A stretch of 64,000 nucleotides of DNA from Caprimulgus europaeus (GCA_907165065.1 OU015524.1:62661295-62725294), one strand, 5' to 3'. Shown: positions 1 to 12,690, counted from the stretch's first letter. Numbers and translations: made by a program. The notes: generated by a model from the letters alone, not told the origin.

Positions 1-514
1 ATGTGTGTAAGTGCAGGGTTTGCTGGAAGGCTTGTGAGAATGTGTGCTCAGATGCACGCTTTGCTAAAGTGTTTGTCAACGTAGGCTTCACAAAAGTTGC
101 TGCTCAGCTGCATGTGTGAGAATGTGCTAATACATGTGCTGGGTACAGACAAAGGAAAATAATGAAAGCAGTCTTTATAAAGTGACACATAGGGTGGCAG
201 GCTGCCCTGTGATAGGACTGGAATATGAAAATCCAAGTGAGAACGCAGTTATTACCTTGTGTGTATTTGTCTGACAGGAAAATTAAAAGGGAATTGGAAA
301 TTACTTAGGCTTTTTACTGGTCTTTTGGTCATGTTTGCATGCCAGTGCCTTGTCACAGACACATAAGGATTACCATGTTGGGACAAGCATGCTTGCAGCA
401 TACCTTGTAGACAGTAAACGTCGACTGAGGTCACATGCCTGGGGTCTTGTTTTATGAGACAAGGGTGTTGAAACCTCTGAACAGCAGATATGCCAATACA
501 GGGGTCTTTGGGTT

Positions 515-576
515 CAGTAAGTGATGGATATGAAATTAACTTAACAGCAGTAAGTGATGGATATGAAATTAACTTA
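515..576. repeat. Perfect 29-bp tandem duplication, period 33
   Basis: Bases 515-543 and 548-576 are identical 29-mers (beginning CAGTAAGTGATGG and ending ATTAACTTA), separated by 4 nt. Each copy contains CAGTAAGT, a consensus-like splice donor, although no exon is evident beside it. The absence of any mismatch suggests a recent local duplication. Confidence 0.9.
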
Positions 577-2889
577 GAAGTGCAAAGTTTGGAGATTGGC
601 AACTTAGATGTATGATTTGAAAATGTGATATGAATATATAAAAATTTAAGCTTGATAGAAATATAGAATATTCTGATCTGGTATGAGCTTGATGATTTTG
701 TGTTGTGACCAGTGCCTCCTTTCCAGGTCCCTTTAGAACTAATTTTGTTTTGTTTTTATTTGCTACCTAAACAGGAATCTTAATGAATAACAGAAGAAGT
801 TTCTTTTCTTTTCCTCTGCAACATTACCAATCTTGTTAGCCCAGAAAATGTATAATTAGAACCAAGAGTTGAATACTGGGCTAAAGCTTTAGTAATTCAC
901 AGAAGCTAGGATGTTTTGTTACAAAAGGTAAAGATTAGTTTCTCTATGAAACCAGAATGCAGAATTGGCTTCTTTGCCACATAGAGAAATTACAGTATAG
1001 TGAATCTTGGCAGCAGTTATTATTTGTCTCTGCCTCAAGGAACTAATGCTAATTTATGTTTCTATTCACAGAAGTTTTTGATAGGAAAACACTTAACACA
1101 TCTCTAGTCATTGAAAGAACTCATAAGTGCTTTTCATTCAGTGTTACTGTTTATGCACTTGAAATTTCTCTTCCATCTAGCAATCAGAATACCTGTTTGT
1201 AACTGCATTACAAGGGCGTGATATATGTTATGTAGATATAAGGAGAAGGGCTTCTTTTAAAGGTATAATAGCCTGGCTCTGAAATTGTGATTTTTAGATG
1301 TCAAAAATTTTATGCTGTGAATACTTCTAAATTAATTCAAAGTATGCTTGGCTTTTCCAGTCTTTACTTTGCAATATTTTTCTGAAAAATGTTATTAAAA
1401 GTTTATCAAAGTGGTTACCAAAATTCTGATACTCAGAGGGTTTTAAGTGTAATATTGAGCAAGTAGAGTGTGAAAGTATTCTTTCCTATATGGCCAACTA
1501 CTTAGAACTGTTTTATTTCTTTTTAATATATTTTTTGTCCTTTGAGTGATTTATTACTATGCCAGAATTCATTAAAGGAGTAGCTACTGTGAGAGAAACC
1601 AGAAGCTTATACCTCAGATTGGATCAGATGTACTGAATTTTCATTCTTAAGCTGTATGACTATAAAGTATGGTCACAGATGATGCTTTAGTATAGTATAC
1701 ATCAAATACTGTACTGTGTGAATCCTTCCAGATGGTCTCCTTTTAGAATTTCATTGAGATTCAAAAGATATCTTCTTGTATGAAAACAACAGAATTTAAA
1801 GCCTGTTTTCAGAAAAAAAAAAAATATGCAACCTTTGTAGTGAACACATAATCAAGATACTGGTACTATCTAAGCCATCAAGTGGAAGAAACTGGAAACT
1901 TGTCCTTTTGTCTGCAACAAAGACCTACAGGCAGAGCTGGATGCCAAAGTGGTGTGTGTCTTTTAAGCTACCATTGTCGGTCTTGTAAGAATCTGTTCTC
2001 CAGGTCATCTTATTTTTGTTAGATTCTGAAATATCATGCTTGGCTTCTGGGTTGTAGTACAGATCGGGAAGAGTTCTATAGTAACTTACTACAACTTCAA
2101 TGTGAAGATGGAAGACCTGAGGATCATAATATATTAAGTACTGAGGACTCCTATTAAAACATTACCACTTCTGGACATGTTTTTGTCCAACTGAAACGTG
2201 ATACCACAGTGTCTCTGCAGGCTGAAATAGCTTTTTCACTTGATTGTGCCTGCAATACAATTTTTTTTTATCTACAGTCAGAGGACGTACTGATATTCTG
2301 TAATCTTATCTATCATATGTATAAGAAATGTGCAGTATTTGTAAAGCCTGTTTTCACTGAGTGAATTCATAGAATTAAGTTTCTAAGTTTTTCCCAAAGA
2401 AAACTTACAAATTACTAGGAAGCCATTTTTTTTATAATATACGTATCATAGTTGGGGGAAAAAAAAAGGGGAAAAAAGCACTCAATTTTATTTCTTACTA
2501 AAAACAAAACTGTAGATGAATAATTTGTAGGAAACTGTAAATAAGATCCATTCCAAACTGATTATGAGGAGGATGCTTGTGTGTTTCTACTTAGGAAATT
2601 CAGGATGTACCCATATCTTCAGCATTGTAGTTAGTTCTGGACACTCCTTCTGAAAAAGGATATAGTAAAGTGAGAAGTTCATACAAGAGTAATACAAATT
2701 GTAAAACCTATTGAAGAGCTTGCATGTAAGGAGATTAAATTCCCTAGGGCTCCTCAGCTTTGCAGGTTGTGCAGGAGGAGATGAGCGAGAGGAAAGTTGT
2801 GACAGAAATTTATGAAAAAATGAACAGTATTGGAAAATAAATTGTTTCTTACAGCTGAAGGGGACATACGCTGAAGTTACGTACACAGA

Positions 2890-3140
2890 GTGCTATGAAG
2901 GCCAGAAGTGTACAGGGGTTCACAGAGATGTTGGGCAAATTCATAAAGGAGCGATGCAGCTGTTGGCCCAATGAACCAATGTTACTGCCAGCTGATGCTC
3001 AAGAAGTTCCTAAACTGTTGAGTGATGAGAGTGAATGGGCCCTGAGGAGAAAGATCACTCTAAACTTATGCACCTTGTCTGCTACAGGTTACTGTTGAAA
3101 AACGTGAGGATGGATCTTTGATCTGACAAATGTCAGATCA
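2890..3140 (+). mobile_element. Decayed CR1-type LINE 3' UTR
   Basis: The right part (about 3105-3135) reads GAGGATGGATCTTTGATCTG, close to the amniote CR1 tail motif in which a 'gatggacctttggtctgac' block precedes the end of the element. About 60 nt upstream is a match to another tail segment (AGAAAGATCACTCTA, 3049-3063). The body contains a 67-codon open frame at 2895-3098 that matches no protein I know and is better explained as repeat. The element is 5'-truncated, in sense orientation, and followed directly by an AT microsatellite. The identification rests on recalled motif similarity and would need a repeat-library alignment. Confidence 0.5.
3119..3140. repeat. Perfect 10-bp inverted repeat with 2-nt spacer
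   Basis: TGATCTGACA at 3119-3128 is followed by AA and by its exact reverse complement TGTCAGATCA at 3131-3140. It abuts the AT microsatellite, so the whole 3119-3180 segment could fold into hairpins. It lies at the tail of the putative CR1 remnant. Confidence 0.85.
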
Positions 3141-3182
3141 ATATATATATATATATATATATATAGTATATATACAATATAT
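3141..3182. repeat. AT dinucleotide microsatellite
   Basis: There are twelve and a half perfect AT units at 3141-3165, then an imperfect continuation (GTATATATACAATATATAG). Such tracts often grow at the 3' ends of LINE copies, and this one directly follows the CR1-like tail. Confidence 0.95.
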
Positions 3183-6005
3183 AGAGAAGCTATACTGACA
3201 AGTGTGTGGCATTGTTATTATGAGTGGACTGTGTGGTAATTTTCAGTAAAAAGTTACTAATATTCTTTTCATTACATCAGATTAGTAAATCATTGAAGTT
3301 CAGTGGAATTTTAAAGTGTTTATTAAGGTTACTTTTTTTCCAGTTTTGCTTTTGTAGCAGTTTCAAGTGAGATCCGTATGGCCTGATAGGTTTGGCTTTC
3401 AGTTTATTATTTATTATATTATTGGGAAACATGATCCTGTAACATAAGCAATCATTTTTCTGATGACCTGTGCACTGCATTCCAGTGGAATGAGGGCTTT
3501 TAAATTAAATAGCTGCTTTTGAATAGTGCTGTATACTTTTTCATATTCCTCTTCTAATATTCCTCTTCAGGATGCTAGGAAATGCTTTTCTTATTCTAGG
3601 AAATCCTGTTGCAATTACTACCTTAAACATAGCTATGCCCAGCTGCAGGTTTAAAGGATGTGTTTTATAAGCCATGATGGAACCACTTTTAGATATGAAA
3701 TCCTATAACCCTTTGCATTTAATTTACTGGATACAAAATTTCCTTATAGACCTTTTTTCATTTTGCCAAACAGCTACTGTTGAATTGTTGTGATTACATA
3801 AAGTAATCGCTGATATGAAATAGCTAAAGTATTACTACAATCTTTATATAGGTAAAATACTTAATAGCATATGAAAGTTTTGCCAGAATTTTGCTTTATA
3901 TGTCTTTAAGAAAGAGTTTGTTATAAAATAAAGTTTTGGAAATTGTAATGGATTTTCCTTGCCAGTTTATTAAATTTGCCAGTTTGAATTGTGTTACCTG
4001 TGTTAGAAAAAAAGTTGAACAAATAGCTGTTTTTTTCTGTGATTTGTTGTTTGATTTGGTTTGTTTTTTCCCTCTGAAAATCTTACAAAGCAGGTCAGAT
4101 GCTTAAAATCTGTAATATTTTTCTACATTAGAAAATCCTTTCCTTAGAAATTTTTTCTTGACATTCCTCATTTTTAGCCAACACCAGATGAATTTTAAAA
4201 GGACACAGTTAAAATAGGTGTAAAAGGAAACTGTTGTCTGTGTTTTGAAGATGAAGGAACTTTGGCATGTGTAGGTGTGACATGAGTAGTTTCACAAAAT
4301 CTATCCTCATACTGATCTGTATGGATTTGGTGCAATTAGTTACTCTGCAGTAATTGCTGGTCTTCCCACGCTTACCCAGTAAATAAAATGGGTAAAATAT
4401 CTTGCTTTTGCTGTTAAATAAAGGTCATTGTCTGGGCTGTTACCTTAGAAATAGGTAGATCCTTATAAATACGCCTTCCAGCTTGGCAGACACGCAGCCT
4501 GAGCCTCCTCCAGGGTAAGATCTGGTACCAGAACTCTGAAATTCTCTGCTAGAGTGGTAGCTGGCATGGAGCATAGAGACCAAAGTGTCTTTTTGTGGTA
4601 AGACTGTACTTTGAGATATCTGGTCATGGGAATATTTTTTGAATTCCGTGAATATGTAATTTAGTTATATTTAGGACTTTTTCCTCTCACCAAGTTTCTA
4701 TTTAGCGTTAGCAAGAGATGTAAGGATTTTCTTTTTCAAACTATTTCTCTACTATTTCTTTATACTTTTAATTTAAAAAGTTAATGGGGAATTGTGTGCA
4801 TCTTTTGTTGGATACACAGATTCTTGTTATTGTAAGGAGTCATTACAAATTTTACTATGAATATGGAATTTAAATCTGCATTCTCTCAGCCTTCTACTCA
4901 GGTGAAGTGACCTGTATGAATCTAGTTAGAGTATCAGAGCAGTAATACTTACACAACAATGGTATCGTAACGTCCTGTAAGCACAGTGTTTCTGTCTTTA
5001 ATTCTTGCTTAATATTCGCTGACATTACTATTTGAATAGAGGTCTGAAGTAGATGTGACAGAAGATTTTGTTCCACTAGACCTTTTTCAGCATTGTATTT
5101 CTCTGTGGCTTGTGTTTTATATGAAAGGTATGTCAGACACAAGAAATGCATAGTGTTCATTTTTTAGCATAAGACTATATCGATCGTAATAATTTTATCA
5201 GAGGGAAAATAAAATGGTTTTTAGCATTTTTAATGTGTGTGGATTTTACTAATCGGTCCTTTAATTTTATTTCCCGTTTTGCCATCTTAGTTTTCTCACT
5301 ATAAACATTTGTAGAGCGTTAAGGAAAAGTTACTCACTGTTTGTTTTCTCCTTGCTGAACAAAGTAAATGGGGACATCTGACTAATACTATGTTTATTCA
5401 AATCATACTTTAGAGCAGAGAAAGCTAGATTCACTCATGCTGATAGAAGACAGCAAATGATATCTCCTTGTGCCAGCTGTCTTATTGTCACCAAGGTGTG
5501 GAGAAAGCAGCTTTTATTAAGAACTTTTCATGAAAGAAAATATCATAAATGTGCACTGTGTCAATTTAATAACACTGATAACTTTTTTATTAATGGTTAT
5601 TAGGTCTGCGATAGAGTTTCGTGCAACATGTCATGTGCAGAAAGGAACATTGATCGTGGCTCAAATACTGAGATACTGTAAATTGAGAGTTAAGGATCTA
5701 CAAGATTAAACCTCTGGAATTTTTAAATAAAGTTTCACAGATTCCTTTTATTTTTTGTTAGCTGAGGAAAAAAAATAGTTTTTAATTCAAATAAAAGATA
5801 CAGAAAAACACTTTATATCTTTGTGTCCAAAAGTGCTGCTTATTGTGGGGGAATCTGGTCAGATTTTTTTTACCTTTCTCTCTTTATGGTTACATTACAG
5901 TTAATCTCTTGAATAAGGACATGAGGGCTTGTCAACGTAAGAAATTAGATTACACTTTTTGTTTAAGTGCATAAGTTTAAAAACAATGTAGTGAAGTGCA
6001 AGCCT

Positions 6006-6071
6006 GGGGTTTTTTGGGGTTTGTTTTGGTTTGTTTGTTTGGTTTTTTGAGGGTGGGGGGGTGGGGGGGGG
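6006..6071. repeat. G/T-rich low-complexity tract with G-quadruplex potential
   Basis: The plus strand carries G4 runs at 6006-6009 and 6016-6019, a T/G-rich stretch, then GGG-T-G7-T-G9 at 6051-6071. The terminal part alone supplies at least four runs of three or more G with single-base loops, the classic intramolecular quadruplex pattern. It is inside the AHI1 intron, on the non-template strand, so it would also be present in the pre-mRNA. Confidence 0.85.
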
Positions 6072-9000
6072 TTAGAATAATAGGAATTTTAATGAAATTT
6101 ACACTTTTTTTTTTTTTAACATCTCTGGTGGGAGAGGAAAAAAATCTACCAAAAAAGGATTCTGTATATGATAAGAAAAGCCTTGCATCTAACCAAATAC
6201 TTGGGGAGAGATGAATGGGAAGGAGGGACATCACAAATATCTGAGTGTTTATGTGTTTACCTGAAACTATGTACTGTGTTTAGAGTCATGTCCTAATGCC
6301 TTTTACTAGTAGGTACAGAGAAATGGATTTCTGTATATATTCAACATGCTGTCAGTCAGAAGAATTTCTGGTGTCTGTTTTCCATAGTAGGAAGAGAAAT
6401 AAAATCATAGGACAAGTATCTTTGGGTGTGTTTTGTAAGCGACACAGGTTACATCCATTTTTAATTTCCACAAAAAAAAAGATATTTTTAAAATCTAGCT
6501 GCTAAAGTAACGGATTTTTATTTTTTTCCCTGATCATATGTTCTCTGATAGCAAGAATCAAAACCAACTGCAGAAGAGGTCACAGTTTACATAGTAATCT
6601 ACTTGGGTCTTACTAACCAAGACAAAACTACTTTTTACTGTTATTGGTGGTGACATTGACCAGTTCTGTGAAAATATGTCTATCCAGGCGTGTTCTTAAG
6701 CTGAAATGCCAGTTTTCTCCAATCCAGGAAAGGTCATACTCTCTATGCTTAATGGCTGAGTGAGTCTACACAGGCTGTGTATAAAGCCTGTGTATTCTGT
6801 GTCTTGTACGAAGAACTTGATTTTCCTTGTGGCTAAAGGAAAGAAGCATACAATTCCAAATGTTTATAATAATCTTAATTTCTTCTTAACTTTTTTTTTT
6901 AAAGGAAAAAAAAAATAAGGAAGAAAGCATTTGTGGTAAGCCTGTAATTGAAATGCCGGAACTCTTTGTTAGAACTAAGAAATTTAGTATATAGAATTAT
7001 TGTGTGATGAGACATATTATCTATAGACAGTGACGTTATCTAAACTTTATAATCAAGAACCTTCTAGCTTCAATTTTCATATGTATGCCCTGGTCACTTC
7101 TGGGCTTCTGTGGGGAAGATAATGGAGCACCCAGGTTAAGAAGAAACTGTATTGCCATGTAGATGAGTTCCTGATCTGGATAATCAGAGTAAGAGAATGA
7201 TAGGGAGCATCAGGGGAACACACTTGCTTCAGACAAGGAAAGTCAATATGTTTCATTTTTGCCTGTGTGTAACAGGATGGTATCTTATTTTACCTGTCTT
7301 TGATTTAGACTGTAGGTTACTTGAAAGAAGAATAGATTAGTCTCTAAGTGATTGCGGTACATCTGCCACAACAGAATCCCAGCCTTTGCTGGAGCCCTTC
7401 TAACACTACCGTTGCAGAAATGATTGCACTTTCACATTGATGTGTACTTGATTCAAACTTACACTGCAAATTTAAAAGCTGTAGTACTGTAGTACTTTAA
7501 CCATTATTACCTATGTATTTTCTTTTAGCACTGACAAAAATGGCAAAATTTGTGTTTTGGTTTTATTTCAAATTCAGTTGACAACTTTTACATTCTTTGG
7601 ACTCATGATCCAATAATTTTTTTAAACTGTCTTTAAAAACAGTGTCCTAGAGGCCTGAAGTTTTGAAGGGAAGCCTAAAACTAAAAAAATAAGAGGTAGT
7701 ATAGAGCTGGCTGACTTGATTTGACTTGCAAGTATGTATGGAAATGGTGATTATATTGGTTGCAAAGGTCATAAAATTGCATTCTCAGGAAAAAAAAAAA
7801 GAAATTGTTATTGTCAGCTTGTCAAGTCTGGCAGTATTCTGGTTTTTGTCTCATGCAATTCACTTTTAATGTGAAAACTAGTTCCACTGAAAATGTATAT
7901 TTGCATAATTTGCATAGAGCTGCCCTAACACAAAAAAGAAAATGCAAATCAGCTTTGTTTAAACTTGGCAAAAATTATGTAGGTATTCTTTTTCGCTACA
8001 AAAACTACATGAAAGTTATAACTCTTAGTTTCACTCAGTTCAGGATAGTAGTAAACTGTGTCTTTGATAAAGCTGTGGTTTGTGCATGAAGCAAGCGGGG
8101 CCTGTTGTGAAAAATAAGTAGATTGATGGTTGGCTATCTTAGCCAACTTTACTCGTTGTTGTAAAGGTATTTAGCAATGCCTTCCCACAGCATGCATTTC
8201 AAAAAAAAGTGATTGCTTCACTCTGTTCTGTAGGTAGTCTTATATATGTCTGTTGTAGGAAAATTAATTATTCTTCATAGGACAGTGTACTTCACCTGGA
8301 AGCAGTTCCACTGAATCATTAGTCCTCATGTATTAGCTGAGTGGTTCCTTCTTCCGTTATAATGTTGTGGGGTTTTTTCTCTTTGGGTCTTTTAGAGATT
8401 CAAATAATACTTAAGAGCTAGTGGCAGAAAGGTCAGAAATCTTCTGATTCTGTATTTACTTTGGATGGTCAGTGTTTTATAGCTCACCTGTGTTGAGCTT
8501 CACTGCCATTAAGGGGAGAAATGATTGCTCCTGTAAGACTGCTTAAATTTAAAACTTTAATTTTAATATCTCCCTTATAAAAGGGTTCTTTATCTTGTTT
8601 TTAAAGACTTGGAGAGGAAGAGTTGTAAGAACTTATTTTGGATTTTAAAAAGGGTGATTTTCTTAACTCTTCAGGACCGTACATTCAGTCTTCTAATGTA
8701 CGTGTTGATTGCATTTGATTTCAAAGCGTGCTATTTAGCATGTATAATGAGAGTATTTGGGTAATACAGCAGGAAAATAAAGAAATTAATTAAATGCTGT
8801 ACAGAAATAATTTCCACACAGAGTTCCATATCTCTTCTGTAATTCATTCAAGCACCACAATCGAGGCAAGTTTCTCCTGATTGTTATTTTCCTTCCAGGA
8901 TGAACCAGGGAAGTGTCTGTTAAGTGTTAATTCTGAATAGTTTGCTCTGCTGTGTTTAGTTTGATTTCCAAAGGCTGATATATTCAACCTGTAGTTGAAT

Positions 9001-11064
9001 ATATCATTCTCTGGTAGTATCTGAAACCAACCTTTTGATAGCAAATTTGAAAGGGAACTACAAAAAGTGCCAGTGAAGTATTCTAATGGAAAACATACAT
9101 TTTTATCACTGATGATGCAGTGTGCACTCAGCAAGAAATTCATGCAGAGGAGAGATCCTCTCATTTGCCTTACTGCAGAAGGGCTCTCACTGGAGCTAAC
9201 ATTGGATAAAAGAAGATGAAACACTGGGAAGCTGAGCTCCAAGTGTTGGCAAAACATTATTTTTCTGCATTTGAGTAAACACGTAAGCTAATGGTTTTCC
9301 ACAATACTCGTGTGTATCAGAGAAAACTTTATATTAAAGAAACGTAGTCACTTCCATATGTAAATGTAAGAAAAGCAGATTGATTTTTGTTGTTCAGAAA
9401 AACAGACTTCTCTATTCTGCTTACTTTTTACAACTATTATTTACTAGCATTCTGTTAAATTTGTACACCACAAGAAAATCTAGCTCATTTAATGCTTTTT
9501 TTTTTTATTTATCATGTTTGATTGTTGATCTGATTTTTATGTCTTGCTTTTCTTTCTGGTCAGTTTTGGAATACAGTTATTACAATTGTGTGCAGTTGCT
9601 GAGAGAGTACTTGGTAGTAAAAGACAGTTTTTATAATAAACTACGTTCAGTAGAATTAAATCCATATTGCTATTCAAAAACCAGATGTATTAAGGTGAAG
9701 GTCTAGTGTAGCAACAATACAGAGGAGATGATAGCAGCTATCCTCTATGGCCCAGTCAAGTTACTCAGCATATGTTTTTTAGTGCTATATTACCTGTATC
9801 CCAGTACACCTGCCAGTGCCCAAATATTCTGCATTACTGAAACATGCTGAATTATTTAATATGTATTAAATGACAGAAATAGAAGTTATATAAATTATAT
9901 CATTTCTGAAAATAAGCCACTGATTCACTTTGGTTTAGCTGTCTCCATTCTTTATGCAGAATTTAGAAACCAGTAGACTGAAAATTTGCAAAATGTCCTT
10001 GTTCTTTTTTGGCCCACAACTGAAGTTTAAGGATCTGATCTAAAGTTTACTGAGGCCAAAGGAAGTGCTCCACTGAATGTGGGCTTTTAGTTGGGTTATG
10101 TGACCATATGCATTTACTCTAGATTGTGAAATAGTCTTGACTTCTGAAAGAGTCAAGAATTTTGTTGTTTTATGTAAGTAACTCTCAAAAATTTTAGCAT
10201 ATGAATCTATTTTGTTTTAAGAAAGTTACAAATATTTTATTTAAGGCCTATTTTCCCCTCCCCTTTGGCTGTATTATCAATGCAGCCAGTGAAAATATGT
10301 TTAACAAACAGTAAAATTCTTAATTGGATCAAGTAAAAAAACTTAAGATTGACATAATTTATTTTTTAATATAGGCTGTATTGGATAATATGTCAATAGT
10401 AAAGTTTGGGTAAGGTTTTTGCTTTGTGATAACTGTATGTATATCAAGAAAATCCATAGCAAACCAAATTTTAACTACATTATCTTTGTTGCTATGGAAA
10501 TTGGGACTGAAGATATTTTTTGTGTAGCTTACGTAAAGGAAGTGTCTGGTGTTTTGGTCTAAGTGTGCTTTATTGATTTGCAGAAATCAGTTTTGTGTTA
10601 AGACTCAGTTAAGATTTCTTTTTTCTCTCATTCTGATATTGAGTAATCTCTTCGTAGATATAGTGTAGTTTGAGTACTCAAAAATTAGAAATTATTTTAC
10701 ATTTATCTGTTGATAACCATATATAAATGCAATTTTATTTTTATGCATGAAGATGCAACAAGATGCTTGTTCAAATAGTTCTGTTCCATTATTTACACTG
10801 CTTCAGTTTGTGTCCCTATGTAAACATGCAATTCAATGTATAGCAGTCTGAATAATTTTTCCAAGGGTATGTCTCCAAATATTCTTAAAAAAAAAAAAAA
10901 AAATCCGTTGTAATTGTTATTTATTGTGGACTTGAGTCTTGATTTTTTTTTTCTTGGAATTTAATATTTATTTACAGTAAGCAAATATTTCTTTTCTAGC
11001 TGTTTCATCAGTAAGTAACCCAGGAAATTACACTTCACTTTCTGATTTGTCTTTCCTATTACAG

Positions 11065-11182
11065 GCGAGCTCAAATCTCTTGCTTCCTGCGCCATCATCA
11101 CTGTCACCACACTCCAAGCTAAGACTGCCAGGCACTCTTAGCACTCCACTGAATCCTCTGTATTCTTTCACTACTAGAAGTG
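11065..11182 (+). CDS. AHI1: AHI1 exon: Ser/Pro-rich linker between WD40 repeats and SH3
   Basis: This 118-nt exon lies between an ACAG acceptor (11061-11064) and a GTAAGT donor (11183). Read from phase 0 it gives 39 residues plus one base. The residues are Ser, Pro and Leu rich (for example LLPAPSSLSPHSKLRLPG-like), typical of a disordered linker, and have no catalytic or binding motif. The assignment rests on exact phase agreement with the next exon (1 nt carried over), on strand and order relative to the SH3 exon, and on resemblance to the Ser/Pro-rich stretch that follows the WD40 region in jouberins. No methionine start belongs here; the coding sequence comes in from further upstream. 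Confidence 0.78.
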
Positions 11183-11758
11183 GTAAGTTTATTTATTTAT
11201 TTCTTCACTGTCTGTAGGGAATGGGTTACAACTTCCATGTGGATTTTTTTCTGCCTTTATATTTTACTGCACTACTCTTCCAGGGAAGAGTGTCCTGATT
11301 GTTATATGTGGTATTGTTTAAAGCACAGTGTGATACAGTCCAATACTGATACATGTTCCCTTGTAATGCCTTTTTTCTTTTAAGCTATGCACTTATTTAG
11401 TAGTGCTGTAAGTTCTTAGAACACTATGAGATTGCCAGCTTTTCTTAGTTTAATATTTTGATAATATTTTAGTACTTTACTAAAATATCTTAAACACAGA
11501 TACTGAAAAACAATAAAATCATAATTTTTAAAAACATTTGTTTTGATAAAAAACAGTAATAAGAAAAGCAGTTTATTGAAGATCTATAGTGTTTGGTAGT
11601 CTATTTGCAATTGTTTATTTCTAAAGACAAACATTGTACGTATACAGACATTTTGCATTCAGAGATTTGGAGAACAAGGTAAGCAATGAAATTACACAGT
11701 TTTGTGCTACTTTGCTAATAATATTGGTTGCATTGCTAATCACAATATTTAATAATAA

Positions 11759-12178
11759 TCATAGAAGCACAGAATGGTTTGGGTTAGAAGGGACCTTAAG
11801 GATCATCTGGTTCCAACCCCACTGCCATGAGCAGGGACACCTTCCATTAGACCAGGTTGCTCAAAGCCTCATCCAGCCTGGCCTTGAACACTTCCAGGGA
11901 GGGGGCATCCACAGCGTCTCTGGGCAACCTGTTCCAGTGTCTCACCACCCTCGCAGGAAAGAATTTCTTCCTCATATCTGATATAAACCTACCCTCTTCC
12001 AGTTTAAAATGGTTACCCCTTGTTCTGTCACTACCTGCCTTTGCAAAAAGTCCCTTCCCCAGCCTTCCTGTAGCCCCTTCAGGTACTGGAAGGCTGCAGT
12101 AAGGTCTCCCGGAGCCTTCTCTTCGACAGGCTGAACTGCCCCAACTCTCTTGGCCTGTCCTCATAGGAGAAGTGCTTC
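11759..12178 (-). mobile_element. CR1 LINE fragment, 3' end, antisense to AHI1
   Basis: The left edge carries the avian CR1 3' tip in reverse (TCATAGAAGCACAGAATGG), followed by the familiar antisense tail (GGTTCCAACCCCACTGCC and onward). On the minus strand it encodes the last part of the CR1 ORF2 protein, including a DIRKxFF-like motif (here DMRKKFFPARVV), then HWNRLPRDAVDAPSLE and RLDEALSNLV. A minus-strand frame stays open here but is fused to a second CR1 piece, so it is a relic and not a working protein. CR1 elements move by target-primed reverse transcription and are usually 5'-truncated, as here. Confidence 0.93.
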
Positions 12179-12226
12179 TTTTTTTCATGTTTAAATGGTA
12201 TTTTGTGTATTTTATTCTACATTGGT

Positions 12227-12690
12227 GCATGGGATTATTCCTCCTCGAATGCAGGACTTTGCATTTCCCTGTAGTTAACTTTGTGAGGTTCTTGTTGGCC
12301 CATTTCTGCAGCCTGTCAAGGTCCCTCTGAATGGCAGCACATCCCTCTGGTGTATCAGCCACTCCTCCCAGTTTTTTATCATCTGCAGACTTGCTGAGCC
12401 TGCACTCAGCCCCATCATTTAGGTCATTAATGGAGATGTTAAACAGTGTGGGCCCCCCGTGTCGACTCCGGGAATACACCGCTAGTGACTGGTCTCCTGT
12501 TAGATTTCAAACCCCTCATCCCTCAGAGCTCAGGCAATATTCAGTCCACTGCGCTGTCTGCTTACAGAGTCCACGCTTCTTCAGTTTGTCTGTGAGAATG
12601 TTATGGGAGACAGCACTGAAAGTCTTGCTAAATTCAAGGTTAACAACATCTGCTTCTCTCCATCAATGCTATAGAGTGCTGCGCGAAAGA
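12227..12690 (-). mobile_element. CR1 LINE fragment, reverse-transcriptase region, antisense
   Basis: Minus-strand translation gives the late reverse-transcriptase region of CR1: an INDLNDGAECRLSK-like segment, ADDKKLGGVADTPEG, then RDLDRLQKWANKNL and GKCKVLH. The intact-element order would continue into about 130 further residues before the 3' part seen at 11759-12178. Those residues are missing and about 48 nt of unrelated AT-rich sequence (12179-12226) lies between. Similarity continues rightwards with small gaps to about 12690, where it stops at a 5' truncation. It is either one element with an internal deletion or two independent insertions. Confidence 0.88.

Larger units (their letters stand above)
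1..11064 (+). other. AHI1: Intron upstream of the first visible AHI1 exon
   Basis: The stretch is AT-rich, with frequent stops in all frames and no block that has both splice signals and a protein-like reading. It ends in a good acceptor, a pyrimidine-rich stretch then ACAG at 11061-11064. It holds a 29-bp tandem duplication near 515, a decayed CR1 3' end near 2890-3140, an AT microsatellite at 3141 and a G-rich tract near 6050. I assign it to one AHI1 intron because the next exon starts in phase 0 and the WD40-encoding exons must lie upstream. A small missed exon is possible. Confidence 0.6.

Noticed and set aside
2895-3098. 67-codon plus-strand frame with somewhat protein-like residues
   Set aside because: It lies within a stretch whose right end matches a CR1 3' tail, so repeat origin is the simpler explanation.
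5977-6234. Overlapping open frames on both strands around the G-rich tract
   Set aside because: They are products of low-complexity sequence: long G and T runs lack stops.
8844-9257. 137-codon minus-strand open frame
   Set aside because: No recognisable domain, no splice sites in a sensible place, and AT-rich intronic composition.
11847-12479. 210-codon minus-strand open frame
   Set aside because: It is explained by two CR1 ORF2 pieces fused across a deletion; it is a transposon relic, not a host gene.
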